Part shown: piece by piece, positions 1-8,139 of the stretch | Position numbering within the stretch: the stretch's first letter is position 1 | How the letters are laid out: each line of letters opens with the position of its first letter | Origin: Actinomadura rubteroloni | GTDB taxonomy: Bacteria; Actinomycetota; Actinomycetes; Streptosporangiales; Streptosporangiaceae | Assembly: GCF_002911665.1 (NCBI RefSeq) | Contig: NZ_MTBP01000005.1 | Coordinates: 248,001 to 312,000, forward strand | Direction of reading: 5' to 3' | Length of the DNA: 64,000 nt | Made by a program: the position numbers and the translations under genes | The notes under the pieces: model-generated | Seen by the model: only the letters and a program-made list of their open reading frames with translations | Databases searched by the model: none | Told to the model about the DNA's origin: nothing

Positions 1-1
1 G

Positions 2-397
2 CTGGACGCACTCGGCGCGGCCGAGGTCGTCGTCGGACTGGACGGCGTCACCGAACCCGTGGACCTCGTGCTGGACAACGTCGGCGGGCCGCTGCTCGTC
101 GCGGCCTGGAACCTCCTCGCGCCCGGCGGGGACCTGCGCAGCATCGGGTGGGCGTCCGGCGAGCCCGCCGTCCTGCCGCCCTACGCGACGTTCGCGCTCG
201 GCCCCGCCCGCACCCTCCACTCGTTCGGCGACGTCACCGACCTCGCCGCCGACCTCGCGGAACTCGCGAGCCTGCACGCCTCCGGCGCGATCACCGCCGG
301 CGTGGCCTGGCGCGCCCCCTGGGACCGGGCCGCCGACGCCGCCACCGCCCTCGCCACCCGCCGCATCGCGGGCAAGGCCGTCCTCGACGTCACCTGA
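2..397 (+). CDS. Quinone oxidoreductase-like MDR enzyme, C-terminal part (left-truncated)
   Basis: The frame is already open at base 2 and stops at 397, so only about 131 C-terminal residues are visible. They show the second half of a Rossmann fold as found in zinc-independent medium-chain dehydrogenases/quinone oxidoreductases: a DLVLDNVGG strand and turn near residue 22, then LLAPGGDLRSIGW, and the ending RIAGKAVLDV, which matches the usual GKxVL terminus of the family. Such cytosolic enzymes reduce alkenes or quinones with NADPH; the substrate cannot be read from this fragment. The next gene to the right is a pseudogene, so any operon extends leftwards out of the window. Confidence 0.75.
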   Translation: MDALGAAEVVVGLDGVTEPVDLVLDNVGGPLLVAAWNLLAPGGDLRSIGWASGEPAVLPPYATFALGPARTLHSFGDVTDLAADLAELASLHASGAITAGVAWRAPWDRAADAATALATRRIAGKAVLDVT

Positions 398-499
398 CCG
401 CCGCACGGAAAACCCGTTAAGGCCGACGGACGTCCGGCGCCAGCGTGAAGAACGCCTCGCGGCTGCTGAACCTCGGGGAATCTCCGTCACCGTCTCCCG

Positions 500-962
500 G
501 CGACGCTCCCGCACGCCCTTCCGACGGCGTGCGCCTGGGGGTTCCGGCCGGGCCAGGTGGTGTCGATGACGCACAGCGGCTCGCTGTCGCTCGGGCACCA
601 GGCGAACGCGTCCGGGCTGAGGCGGGCGAAGGCCAGATGGCCCGCCCACCTGCCCGAACCGCGCAACAAGCTGTTCCCCCTGCCGCTGGACGACGAGGAG
701 GCGTGCCGCGGCTACCTCCTCCCGCGCCGGCGACGCGGAGCTGGACGCCTTCCTTCGTGCGTTCCGGGTCGTCACGCCGCTCGACCGCCGCGCTCCGGGG
801 ACCGTCCGCCGGCCGGACGTGCTCGCGGCGTGGCGCCGGGACCTCAAGCAGGAGGCTCCCTGGGTCTACAAGGACATCGGCCCGGTCGTCTCAAGCCTTG
901 ACCGGGGCGGGGTCGCCGTCCCGGTCGTGGAGTTGCGGCCGCTGCTGACCGTCAACGGATGA
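500..962 (+). pseudogene. RtcB-like RNA ligase remnant, internally deleted and frameshifted
   Basis: Two blocks in different frames resemble the RtcB 3'-phosphate RNA ligase family. The first (about 528-715) reads AWGFRPGQVVSMTHSGSLSL followed by an RNKLFPLPLDD block, like the central Ser/Gly and His region. The second (about 732-962) reads DVLAAWRRDLKQEAPWVYKD and ends in VELRPLLTVNG, like the family C-terminus. The N-terminal half and the metal-binding centre between the blocks are missing, and the frame changes near 715-730, so no active ligase can be made. The 3' end overlaps the convergent MFS gene by 72 bases. The assignment rests on remembered family motifs. Confidence 0.55.
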
Positions 963-2291
963 GACGACCGCCACGAGCAGGACGACCAGGCCGCAGCCCG
1001 CCACCAGCAGCCAGGCGGGGCGGGTCGCTTCGGCGAGGCGGGCGGTCGGCGCGCCGGTGACGAGCCCGCCCGCGACGGCGACGCCGACGGCCGCGCCGAG
1101 CTGGCGCGCGGTCGAGGTGATGCCGCCGGCGACGCCGGCGCGGGCGCGCGGGAGGCCGCCGACGGCCGTGTTGGTGATCGGGGCGTTCGCGAATCCGAAG
1201 CCGATTCCGATCAGCAGGTAGGCGAGTGCGATGAGTCGGATGTCGGTGTCGTCGCCGAGCCGTGCGAGCGGGAGGCCGCCCGCCGTGAGGAAGGCGCCGG
1301 CGAGCAGCAGCGGCGGGCGCGGGCCGTGCCGTCCGGTGAGGACGCCGGACAGCGGCGCGCACACGGTCGCCGCCAGCGCCATCGGGAGCGTGACGAGACC
1401 CGTCGCGAGGGGGGACAACCCGCGTGCGTGCTGGAGGTAGAGGGTGTTGAGCAGCAGCGTCGCTCCGAGGGCGGCGAACACCGCGACCGCCCCGGCTACG
1501 GCGGCGGCGAACGACGGGCGCCGGAACAGGCGTGGGTCGATCAGGGGTTCGTCGCGGCGCGTCTCGACCCGTCCGAGCGCTACCGCCGCGACGGCCACGA
1601 CGCCGTAGCCGGCGAGCGCGGCGGGCGAGCCCCAGCCGACGCGCGGGCCCTCGATCAGCACGGCGACCGCGCCGCCCGCGACGAGCGCCAGCAGTGCCTG
1701 GCCGAGGCCGTCCAGGCGGCGCGGGCGCTCCGCGCGGGACTCCGGGACGACGAGCGCCGTGAGCACGAGCGCCGCCGCGACAACCGGAACATTGATCCAG
1801 AAGACCGACCGCCAGCCCGCCGCCGCGACCAGCGCGCCGCCCGCGAGCGGCCCGGCCGCCATGCTGACGCCGAACACCGCCGCCCACACGCCGATCGCGC
1901 GGGCGCGCTCCCGCGCGTCGGTCATCACGTTGACGACGATCGCGAGCGCCACCGGGCTCAGCATCGACGCGCCCGCGCCCTGCGCGACGCGCGCCGCGAC
2001 GAGCACGCCGGCGTCCGGGGCGAGCGCGCACACCGCCGACGCGCCACCGAACACGACGAGCCCGAGACGGAACACGCGGCGGCGCCCGAACCGGTCGGCC
2101 AGAGCGCCCGACGAGACCAGCAGCCCCGCGAACGCGAGCGTGTAGGCGTCGACCGTCCATTCCAGGCCGTGCGTGCCGAGGCCGAGGCCCGCGCCGATCG
2201 CGGGCAGTCCGACGTTCACGATCGTGGTGTCGAGCCCGACGAGGAAGAGGCTCAAACAGCAGACCGCCAGGACCGTCCAGCGCCGTTCCAT
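891..2291 (-). CDS. MFS drug transporter, DHA2-like
   Basis: A 466-residue polytopic membrane protein. The N-terminus has a hydrophobic helix containing LFLVGLDTTIVNVGLPAIG, the DxTIVNVALP-type signature of 14-helix DHA2 drug/proton antiporters, followed by a DRFGRRR loop between helices 2 and 3. The start at 2291 is preceded by AAAGGAG at good spacing. The last ~20 residues after the final helix are hydrophilic and are read from DNA antisense to the adjacent rtcB-like remnant, so the C-terminus probably grew when the neighbour was inserted or decayed. It diverges from the XRE-cupin regulator, which very likely controls it. Probable role: efflux of a small toxic compound; substrate unknown. 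Confidence 0.85.
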   Translation of the reverse strand: MERRWTVLAVCCLSLFLVGLDTTIVNVGLPAIGAGLGLGTHGLEWTVDAYTLAFAGLLVSSGALADRFGRRRVFRLGLVVFGGASAVCALAPDAGVLVAARVAQGAGASMLSPVALAIVVNVMTDARERARAIGVWAAVFGVSMAAGPLAGGALVAAAGWRSVFWINVPVVAAALVLTALVVPESRAERPRRLDGLGQALLALVAGGAVAVLIEGPRVGWGSPAALAGYGVVAVAAVALGRVETRRDEPLIDPRLFRRPSFAAAVAGAVAVFAALGATLLLNTLYLQHARGLSPLATGLVTLPMALAATVCAPLSGVLTGRHGPRPPLLLAGAFLTAGGLPLARLGDDTDIRLIALAYLLIGIGFGFANAPITNTAVGGLPRARAGVAGGITSTARQLGAAVGVAVAGGLVTGAPTARLAEATRPAWLLVAGCGLVVLLVAVVSSVDGQQRPQLHDRDGDPAPVKA

Positions 2292-2353
2292 GGTCGCTCC
2301 TTTCGGTGGGAAGGCGACCACTGTCGGGCCGCCGCGCACGGCGCGGACAGGGA

Positions 2354-2372
2354 TTTTGCGGGAACTGCAAAA
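2354..2372. promoter_or_regulatory. Candidate XRE-cupin operator (TTTTGC-N7-GCAAAA)
   Basis: Inverted repeat TTTTGC (2354-2359) / GCAAAA (2367-2372) lies 9 bases before the regulator ATG and 62 bases before the MFS start. It is AT-rich in a GC-rich region and is centred where it could repress both divergent genes. That the adjacent XRE-cupin protein binds it is inference. Confidence 0.5.
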
Positions 2373-2381
2373 CTGGGCGGC

Positions 2382-2951
2382 ATGGACGCCGAACTGGAAG
2401 CCACGCTCGCCGCGATCGGGCCCCGGCTGCGCGCGCTGCGCCGCGACCGCGACATGACGCTCGCGGAGCTGTCGGCGGCGACCGGCATCTCCGTCAGCGG
2501 CCTGTCGCGGCTGGAGTCGGGACGGCGGCGTCCGACGCTCGAACTCCTCATCCCGCTCGCGCGGGCGCACCGCGTCGCGCTCGACCAGCTCATCGGCGCG
2601 CCCGCGACCGGCGACCCGCGCGTCCACCTCAAGCCGCTGCGGCATCCGCGCGGAATGCTCGTGCCGCTGACGCAGTACCCGGGCCGCCTCCAGGTCTTCA
2701 AGCAGGTGATCACGCCGCGCCCGCGCAGGCTCGTGACGCACGAGGGCTACGAGTGGCTGTTCGTCCTCGCGGGGGAACTGCTGCTCGTCCTCGGCGACCG
2801 CGAGCTGACGCTGGGGCCGGGCGAGATCGCCGAGTTCGACACGGGCGAGCCCCACTGGTTCGGGCCGGCCGGGGACGGCTCGGCGGAGATCCTCCACATC
2901 TTCGGCCGGCACGGCGACCGGGCGCGGGTCCGGGCACGTCCGGACGTCTGA
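2382..2951 (+). CDS. XRE-family regulator with C-terminal cupin
   Basis: 189 residues. An N-terminal helix-turn-helix (about residues 10-65, with LAELSAATGISVSGLSRLES) is followed by a cupin_2 barrel (about 105-180) with EGYEWLFVLAGELLLVLG and a second block ending in GEPHWFGP. This is the common sensor-repressor layout in which the cupin binds a small ligand. The protein is divergent from the MFS exporter with an inverted repeat in the 90-bp gap, so it is probably an autoregulated repressor or activator of that pump. The ATG at 2382 was chosen because it gives the usual ~190-residue length. Confidence 0.85.
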   Translation: MDAELEATLAAIGPRLRALRRDRDMTLAELSAATGISVSGLSRLESGRRRPTLELLIPLARAHRVALDQLIGAPATGDPRVHLKPLRHPRGMLVPLTQYPGRLQVFKQVITPRPRRLVTHEGYEWLFVLAGELLLVLGDRELTLGPGEIAEFDTGEPHWFGPAGDGSAEILHIFGRHGDRARVRARPDV

Positions 2952-3003
2952 GGCCGACGGTCCGGCTCCCCGTTCGCGGCCGGGCGTCCGGGCACGGGCC
3001 GGG

Positions 3004-3765
3004 TCAGACGGCCGCGCTGCCGCCGTCCACCACGATGTCGCCGCCGGTCATCCACGCCGACTCGGCCGAGGCGAGGAAGACGGCGGCCCCGGCGAGGTCG
3101 CCCGGTCGTCCGGGCCGGCCGAGCGGGATGTCCTTGCTGCGCTCGTGCCACACGCCGGGATCGTCGCGCCACTGCGCGGCGTTGGCCTTGGTCGCGGTGA
3201 GGCCGGGGGAGATCGTGTTGACGCGGATGCCGTCCGGCGCCAGCTCGTAGGCCGCGCCGCGCGTCAGCATCGACAGCCCGGCCTTGCTGCACTGGTAGTG
3301 CGCCATCGCGCTGACCGCCTTCGTCGCGCTGATCGAGCTGATGTTGATGACGCTGCCCGGGGCGCCTGCGGCGCGCAGACGGGCGGCGAACGCCTGCGTC
3401 AGGAAGAACGGGAACCGAAGGTTGACCGTCATGACCTGGTCGTACTGTTCCGGGGTGATGTCGAGGTACGCGGTGCGGGTCAGGGTCGCGGCGTTGTTCA
3501 CCAGGACGTCGATGAGTCCGAGCGCGCGGGTCGCCTCGTCCATGAGGCGGCCGGGGGCGGCCGGGTCGGCGCCGTCGAGCAGCAGGTACTCGGCGCGGAC
3601 GCCGTGTTCGCGCAGCTCGGCGGCCGTTTCCCGGGCGGCGGACGCGTCGCTCAGCGCGGTGAAGAAGACGTCGCATCCCTCGCGGGCGAACGCGGTGGCG
3701 ATTCCGCGTCCGACGCCGTTGGCGCCGCCGGTGACGACCGCGCGCCGTCCGCTCAACCTGCCCAT
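3004..3765 (-). CDS. SDR-family NAD(P)-dependent oxidoreductase
   Basis: 253 residues, full classical SDR length. The nucleotide-binding TGGANGVG motif is at residues 12-19, an LVNNAA motif is near 90, and a catalytic S...YxxxK set reads INISSISATK then YQCSK. The C-terminus has DIVVDGGSAAV, typical of FabG-like SDRs. The start codon overlaps the stop of the upstream LysR gene (TGATG), so the two are translationally coupled: regulator and enzyme share one leftward transcript. Substrate unknown; probably a carbonyl or alcohol compound sensed by the LysR protein. Confidence 0.85.
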   Translation of the reverse strand: MGRLSGRRAVVTGGANGVGRGIATAFAREGCDVFFTALSDASAARETAAELREHGVRAEYLLLDGADPAAPGRLMDEATRALGLIDVLVNNAATLTRTAYLDITPEQYDQVMTVNLRFPFFLTQAFAARLRAAGAPGSVINISSISATKAVSAMAHYQCSKAGLSMLTRGAAYELAPDGIRVNTISPGLTATKANAAQWRDDPGVWHERSKDIPLGRPGRPGDLAGAAVFLASAESAWMTGGDIVVDGGSAAV

Positions 3766-4667
3766 CACGCACCTTCTCTCGTCGAGCCGGCCGTCAGCGC
3801 GGCGGCGACGTCCTGCGCCGTCCTGACGAACCAGGCGATTCCGGGCGACCGGCTGCCCGCCGGCCACAGCGCGAGCGTCCGGTAGGGCGCCGCGTCCCGC
3901 ACCGGACGGTAGACGACATCGGGCCGGACATTGCGGACGGCCAGCGACGCGGGCACCAGCGCGACCGCCTGCCCGAGCGCGACCACCTCCAAGAGTTGGG
4001 CCGTGTCCCGCACGACCGGCCCATCGGCGGGTCGGTCCGGCTGCCCGAGCCAGAAGGCGCGGTCGAGGACGGGGGAGCCGCCCCACCGGGGCGCTGGCTC
4101 GGCGGCCAGGTCGGCGATGCTGAGGACGTCCCGCTGCGCGAGCGGGTGGTCCGGGGCCAGCGCCGCGACGCGCGGTTCGGTCGCCAGCGGTTCGGTGTCG
4201 AGTCCGTGGCCGTGGAAGCATCCGGCGAGGGCGGCGTCGGCGCGGCCGGTGCGGACCAGGTCGGCCTGCTCGCCGAATCCGCTGACGACGACGCGGAGTT
4301 CCGGCGCGTCCGGCTCCGCGCGGGCCCGCGCACCGACCTTCCGCAGCAACTCCGTCGCGACGCCCGGCTTGGCGGTCACGACGAGGGCGGCGCGGGGGAG
4401 TCCCGCCCGCCGCGTCCGGCGCACGGCGGCGTCGAGGGCGTCGAGCACGGCCGCCGCCTCCTCGGCCAGCGTCGTCCCGGCCCGCGTCAGCGCGAGCCGG
4501 GGCCCGGTGCGGTCGAACAGCGCGACGCCGAGCCGGCGCTCCAGTTGGCGGACGGCCCGCGACAGCGGCGGCTGCGCGATGCCGAGCCGTTCCGCCGCGC
4601 GGGTGATGTTGAGTTCCTCGGCGACGGCGCGGAAGTAGCGCAACTCGCGGATCTCCGGCTCCGGCAT
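3765..4667 (-). CDS. LysR-family transcriptional regulator
   Basis: 300 residues starting at the GTATG-context ATG at 4667, the start giving the normal LysR N-terminus (IRELRYFRAVAEELNITRAA). The winged HTH (residues ~5-62, LGIAQPPLSRAVRQLERRLG) is followed by a two-lobed periplasmic-binding-type effector domain. An upstream in-frame ATG would add ~37 unlike residues and was rejected. The gene diverges from the SDR at 4738 with 70 bp between them and overlaps the SDR at 3765 downstream, so it probably controls both enzymes in response to their substrate. Confidence 0.87.
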   Translation of the reverse strand: MPEPEIRELRYFRAVAEELNITRAAERLGIAQPPLSRAVRQLERRLGVALFDRTGPRLALTRAGTTLAEEAAAVLDALDAAVRRTRRAGLPRAALVVTAKPGVATELLRKVGARARAEPDAPELRVVVSGFGEQADLVRTGRADAALAGCFHGHGLDTEPLATEPRVAALAPDHPLAQRDVLSIADLAAEPAPRWGGSPVLDRAFWLGQPDRPADGPVVRDTAQLLEVVALGQAVALVPASLAVRNVRPDVVYRPVRDAAPYRTLALWPAGSRSPGIAWFVRTAQDVAAALTAGSTREGA

Positions 4668-4737
4668 ACCGTCAGGGTAGGGCGCGGCACCGATCGGGTC
4701 TTCGTCTTCCGGACGGCTCTGTGGATGGGATGGGGGC

Positions 4738-5472
4738 ATGAAGGAAATCGCACTCGTCACGGGCGGGAACAAGGGCATCGGACGGGAGATCGTCCGCCGT
4801 CTCGCCGAACAGGGAATCGTCGTCTATCTCGGCGCCCGCGATCCGGAGCGCGGCGGCCGGGCGGTCGCGGAACTGCTCGCGGAATCGTCCGGCGCGGACG
4901 TCCGGTTCGTGCAACTCGACGTCACCGATCCGGCTTCCGTCGCCACGGCCGTCACCGCGATCGGGGCCGGGGCGGGACGGCTGGACGTGCTCGTCAACAA
5001 CGCCGGAATCATGACCGAATGGGGCGTCCGGACGGCCGACGTCACCGCCGCGCACCTCCGCGAGGTCTACGAGGTGAACGTGTTCGGGGTCGTGACGGTG
5101 ACGGCGGCGTGCCTGCCGCTGCTGCGCCGCTCCCGCAATCCGCGCATCGTCAACATGTCCAGCGGGCTGGCGTCGCTGACGCTGCTGAGCGACCCGTCGA
5201 TTCCGCTGCGCAAATTCCTCGCCTACAGCTCGTCCAAGGCCGCTCTCAACGCCCTCACCCTGATCTACGCCGACGCCCTTCGCGCGGACGGCATCAAAGT
5301 CAACGCGGTGAGCCCCGGAATGGTCCCGACCGACCAGAACGCCGCCGCGCCTTTCCCGCGCGGCGACCGCACCCCGTCCGACGGCACCCGCGTCCCGACG
5401 CTGCTCGCGACGATCCCCGCCGACGGCCCGACCGGCACTTTCCACGGCCCGGACGCCACCATTCCCTGGTGA
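4738..5472 (+). CDS. SDR-family oxidoreductase (carbonyl-reductase-like)
   Basis: 244 residues. TGGNKGIG (residues 8-15) and the early R after it are typical of the NADPH-dependent carbonyl reductase subgroup; an LVNNAGIMTEWG motif lies near residue 87, and the active-site Tyr-Lys is YSSSK. The C-terminus ends in FHGPDATIPW, with the conserved G-F-x-x-D-x-x-x-x-W ending seen in this subgroup. Divergent from the LysR gene, whose 70-bp shared upstream region probably contains its promoter. Likely reduces an aldehyde or ketone; exact substrate unknown. Confidence 0.86.
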   Translation: MKEIALVTGGNKGIGREIVRRLAEQGIVVYLGARDPERGGRAVAELLAESSGADVRFVQLDVTDPASVATAVTAIGAGAGRLDVLVNNAGIMTEWGVRTADVTAAHLREVYEVNVFGVVTVTAACLPLLRRSRNPRIVNMSSGLASLTLLSDPSIPLRKFLAYSSSKAALNALTLIYADALRADGIKVNAVSPGMVPTDQNAAAPFPRGDRTPSDGTRVPTLLATIPADGPTGTFHGPDATIPW

Positions 5473-5614
5473 TCCGGCGCGACGGAAGTGGACGGTGCTT
5501 CGTCCCCGCCGTTCGATACCGCCAGGCAGCCGCTCGCTAACCCTTCTTCCTCGGGGTGCGTGGTCGGGCTTCGCGGCGGGCCGAGCCGGCGGCCGGTGCA
5601 CCGAGGTGCGGGGT

Positions 5615-6412
5615 TCAGCTGTTCTTGAAGGGGTTGAGGGTGCGTCCTGCGAGGTAGCTCAGGCGGATGGGCAGGGGTTTCATGGCGGTGGCGGAGATCT
5701 TGTTGACCAGGCCGGGGATGCACACGGGTTTTCCGTTCTGGACGGCTCTCCAGCCTTCGGCCACGACGGCTTCGGGTTGCTGCCACAGGATGCGGGGGAG
5801 ATGGTCGGCTTTGTCGCGGGTGTCCATGACGTCGTGGAATTCGGTGCGGGTGAAACCCGGGCACAGGGCGGTGACGTGGATGCCGTGCGGTTTGAGTTCC
5901 ATGTCGAGGGCTTGGGACGTGTTGAGGACGTAGGACTTGATGCCGGTGTAGAGGAGGCTGGCCGCGGGTGGTGCGAACGCGGCGACCGAGGACAGGTTGA
6001 CGATGCGGCCCCAGCGGCGTTTCTTCATGCCGGGGATGACCAGGTGGGCGAGTTCGGTCTGGGCGGTCACCATCAGCTGGATCTCCCCGGCCAGGGTGTC
6101 CCAGGGAGTGTCGGCGAACGCGGTCTTGCCCGACAGTCCGGCGTTGTTGATGAGGACGTCGATGTCCAGGCCCTGGGCGTTCGCGTAGTCCATGATCGCC
6201 TTGGGAGCGGCGGGATCGGTGAGGTCGGCGGCGAACACCTCATAGCGCCGCCCGCCGTGCTGCCGGGTCAGCTCCGCGGCCAATTCCTGGAGGCGGTCGG
6301 TGCGGCGGGCTGCCAGCAGGAGCTGGTAGCCGCGGGCGGCGAGGTGGCGGGCGAACGTGGCGCCGATGCCGGCGGAGGCGCCGGTGATGAGCGCGGTGCG
6401 GGGGGTGGTCAC
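5615..6412 (-). CDS. SDR-family oxidoreductase (DltE/YqjQ-like)
   Basis: 265 residues from a GTG at 6412 that overlaps the upstream stop (GTGA). TGASAGIG is at residues ~10-17, LINNAG near 90, and the catalytic residues appear as LSSVAAF then YTGIKSYV, so the Tyr-Lys pair is intact. The tail NKISATAMKPLPIRLSYLAG is basic and partly hydrophobic, as in membrane-leaning SDRs of this subgroup. It is the third gene of a coupled operon (hypothetical, saccharopine-DH-like, SDR) that diverges from a TetR regulator and is probably repressed by it. Confidence 0.85.
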   Translation of the reverse strand: MTTPRTALITGASAGIGATFARHLAARGYQLLLAARRTDRLQELAAELTRQHGGRRYEVFAADLTDPAAPKAIMDYANAQGLDIDVLINNAGLSGKTAFADTPWDTLAGEIQLMVTAQTELAHLVIPGMKKRRWGRIVNLSSVAAFAPPAASLLYTGIKSYVLNTSQALDMELKPHGIHVTALCPGFTRTEFHDVMDTRDKADHLPRILWQQPEAVVAEGWRAVQNGKPVCIPGLVNKISATAMKPLPIRLSYLAGRTLNPFKNS

Positions 6413-7485
6413 CGGGAGGTTCCTTCGGTCGTGTCGGGGGTGGTGATGGTGAGAGGGCCGCTGCCGGAGAGCCGGGTGATGAGGTCGGCGCCGAACAGGG
6501 TCGCGGGCGTGTGCGCGCCGGGGCGGGGGTCGGGGGCGGCGAGGAGATCGGTGACGGCGGTGAGGGCACCGTCGATGGTCAGCCGGTAGGGGTTGGCCGT
6601 CGTGATGCGGGCGGTGGCCCACCGGCCGGCCGCATCGGTGGTCTCGCCCCACACATGGGCGGTGCCGGTGGCCCGTTCGTTCGCGTCGGGGCCCTTCACC
6701 GTCTTGTCGATCAGCTTGTGCGCGGCGGCGCGGACACCGGGACGGGCCAGCAGCCCGGCGAGGCGTCTGCTGATCCGAGTGCCGAGGATCAGCGGGGAGG
6801 GCAGCGGTAGGTAGACCTCGATGTTGGGGATCGAGGTGCTGTGGTGGGCGCTGTGGAGGTCGGCGGCCGGGAAGGCGAGCGCGGGTCTGGTGCCCTTGCC
6901 GAAGTCGATGCGGTCCGTGCGCCCACCCAGCGGGGTCACGGTGATCCTGCCGTCGATGCGGGCGCGGCCTCCGGCGGCCATCCCGTCCAGGACCGTCTTG
7001 ACCGTCCCCGGGGACAGCGCCAGCGGCAGGTCGAAGCCGAGCCGCAGACCGGTGGCCTCGGGCATGGCCTGGTGGAGTGCGACGGCGAGGCAGTCGGTGG
7101 GGATGACGTCGAAACCGACTCCGGGACAGACCACGACACCAGCCGCGCGGGCCAGGCCGTCGATCTCGCGGGCGTAGGCGAAGACGTCCATCTCGCCGGT
7201 GATGTCGAGGTAGTGCGTGCGGGTGCGCACGCACGCGTCGATCATCGGGGCCGCCGTCACCGAGAACGGCCCGGCGCAGTGCAGCACCACCTCGATGCCG
7301 GACAGCCGCGCGTCGGCGTCGCGCAGGTCGAAGATCCGGTACTCCAGGCCGAGGTCCTCGGCCAGCGGCTTGACCGCCGCGAGGTTCCGGCCGGCAAGAA
7401 CCGGTTCCAGGCCCCTCTCGCGGGCCTCCCGGGCGATCAGCTCACCGGTGTAACCGTTGGCGCCGTACAGCAGCCATTTCGTCAC
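6409..7485 (-). CDS. Saccharopine dehydrogenase-like NAD(P)-binding protein
   Basis: 358 residues. The N-terminus MTKWLLYGANGYTGELIARE is the Rossmann GxxGxTG pattern of the saccharopine dehydrogenase / trans-acting enoyl reductase group. HYLDITGEMDVF (~residues 92-103) and GVGFDVIPTDCLA (~120) are typical family blocks. The protein is not a lysine-pathway enzyme by context: it is coupled at both ends (ATGA with the upstream gene, GTGA with the SDR) in an operon controlled by a TetR. Such proteins often reduce or saturate acyl or lipid substrates; the function here is inferred only at family level. Confidence 0.82.
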   Translation of the reverse strand: MTKWLLYGANGYTGELIAREARERGLEPVLAGRNLAAVKPLAEDLGLEYRIFDLRDADARLSGIEVVLHCAGPFSVTAAPMIDACVRTRTHYLDITGEMDVFAYAREIDGLARAAGVVVCPGVGFDVIPTDCLAVALHQAMPEATGLRLGFDLPLALSPGTVKTVLDGMAAGGRARIDGRITVTPLGGRTDRIDFGKGTRPALAFPAADLHSAHHSTSIPNIEVYLPLPSPLILGTRISRRLAGLLARPGVRAAAHKLIDKTVKGPDANERATGTAHVWGETTDAAGRWATARITTANPYRLTIDGALTAVTDLLAAPDPRPGAHTPATLFGADLITRLSGSGPLTITTPDTTEGTSR

Positions 7486-8060
7486 TGGGCGGCCTCCGTC
7501 CGGCCGGGCAGTTCGCGCGGGCCCGGGGTGAAGCCGCGGCGAACGGTGCCGATGTCACCGCGGTAGGCGCCGACGGGGCCGGTGAGCAGGAAAGGCAGCG
7601 GAACGCGGCGCCGCCGTGCGGTGAATCCCCACGTTCCGATGCCCAGATAGACGCCGGGCGCCGCGCGGCGGACCTCGTCGACCATGTTGATCGCCCCGCA
7701 CACCGAGGCGTGAGCGCGGTAGATGAGCGTGTAGGCGGGACGGCCGTCATAGCGCGACGGTGCGATGAGCGTGTGCATCGCATAGCGCTGCCGGACGCGG
7801 CCGAACTGGCGGAAGGTGTTGTAGCCGCGTCCGGTCTGGCGGTCGACGGGCCGGAACGCCTTGCACAGCCACGGCGCGAACGGGTTCGACACCGTCGCGC
7901 GCCCGGTCACCGAGGCGAACGCGCCGGGCTGGGCCAGCAGCCGGGCGGTGTACTCCCCGTCCATCTCCTCGATGGACGGGGCGGGCAGCGTGGCGAAGAA
8001 CGCCAGCAGTTCGGACGTGTCCAGCCCGAGCAGCCCGGCAGCCGTGTCGTCGGTCTCCAT
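7482..8060 (-). CDS. Conserved hypothetical protein, first gene of TetR-controlled operon
   Basis: 192 residues from the ATG at 8060. The alternative ATG at 8078 sits directly against the operator at 8079-8095 and has no ribosome site, while GAGGT lies 9-10 bases before 8060. The protein has an acidic, helical N-terminus (LLGLDTSELLAFFATL) and a basic, Arg/Tyr-rich middle with NPFAPWLCKAFRPVDRQTG and HASVCGAINMVDEVRRA. No catalytic motif or membrane segment was recognised. It resembles small polyketide-cyclase/lipocalin-like proteins that accompany SDRs, but that is a weak impression. Its stop overlaps the next gene's start. Confidence 0.7.
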   Translation of the reverse strand: METDDTAAGLLGLDTSELLAFFATLPAPSIEEMDGEYTARLLAQPGAFASVTGRATVSNPFAPWLCKAFRPVDRQTGRGYNTFRQFGRVRQRYAMHTLIAPSRYDGRPAYTLIYRAHASVCGAINMVDEVRRAAPGVYLGIGTWGFTARRRRVPLPFLLTGPVGAYRGDIGTVRRGFTPGPRELPGRTEAAQ

Positions 8061-8078
8061 GGGGGTCGCACCTCGCAT

Positions 8079-8126
8079 CTTGAGCGGTCTTCAAGAAACT
8101 TAGCGCCTCCTTGAGGACCGTTCAAG
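8079..8126. promoter_or_regulatory. Two TetR operators in divergent promoter
   Basis: Two 17-bp inverted repeats of the form CTTGA-N7-TCAAG occur at 8079-8095 and 8110-8126, 31 bp centre to centre (about three helical turns). They lie between the operon start (8060) and the TetR start (8140), ideal for repression of both directions by two stacked dimers. Confidence 0.7.
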
Positions 8127-8139
8127 ATAAGGTGTGGGG

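Noticed and set aside
891-2912. 673-residue minus-strand frame covering the MFS gene and beyond
   Set aside because: Only the part from ATG 2291 is the transporter; the extra N-terminal 200 residues are antisense to the XRE-cupin gene.
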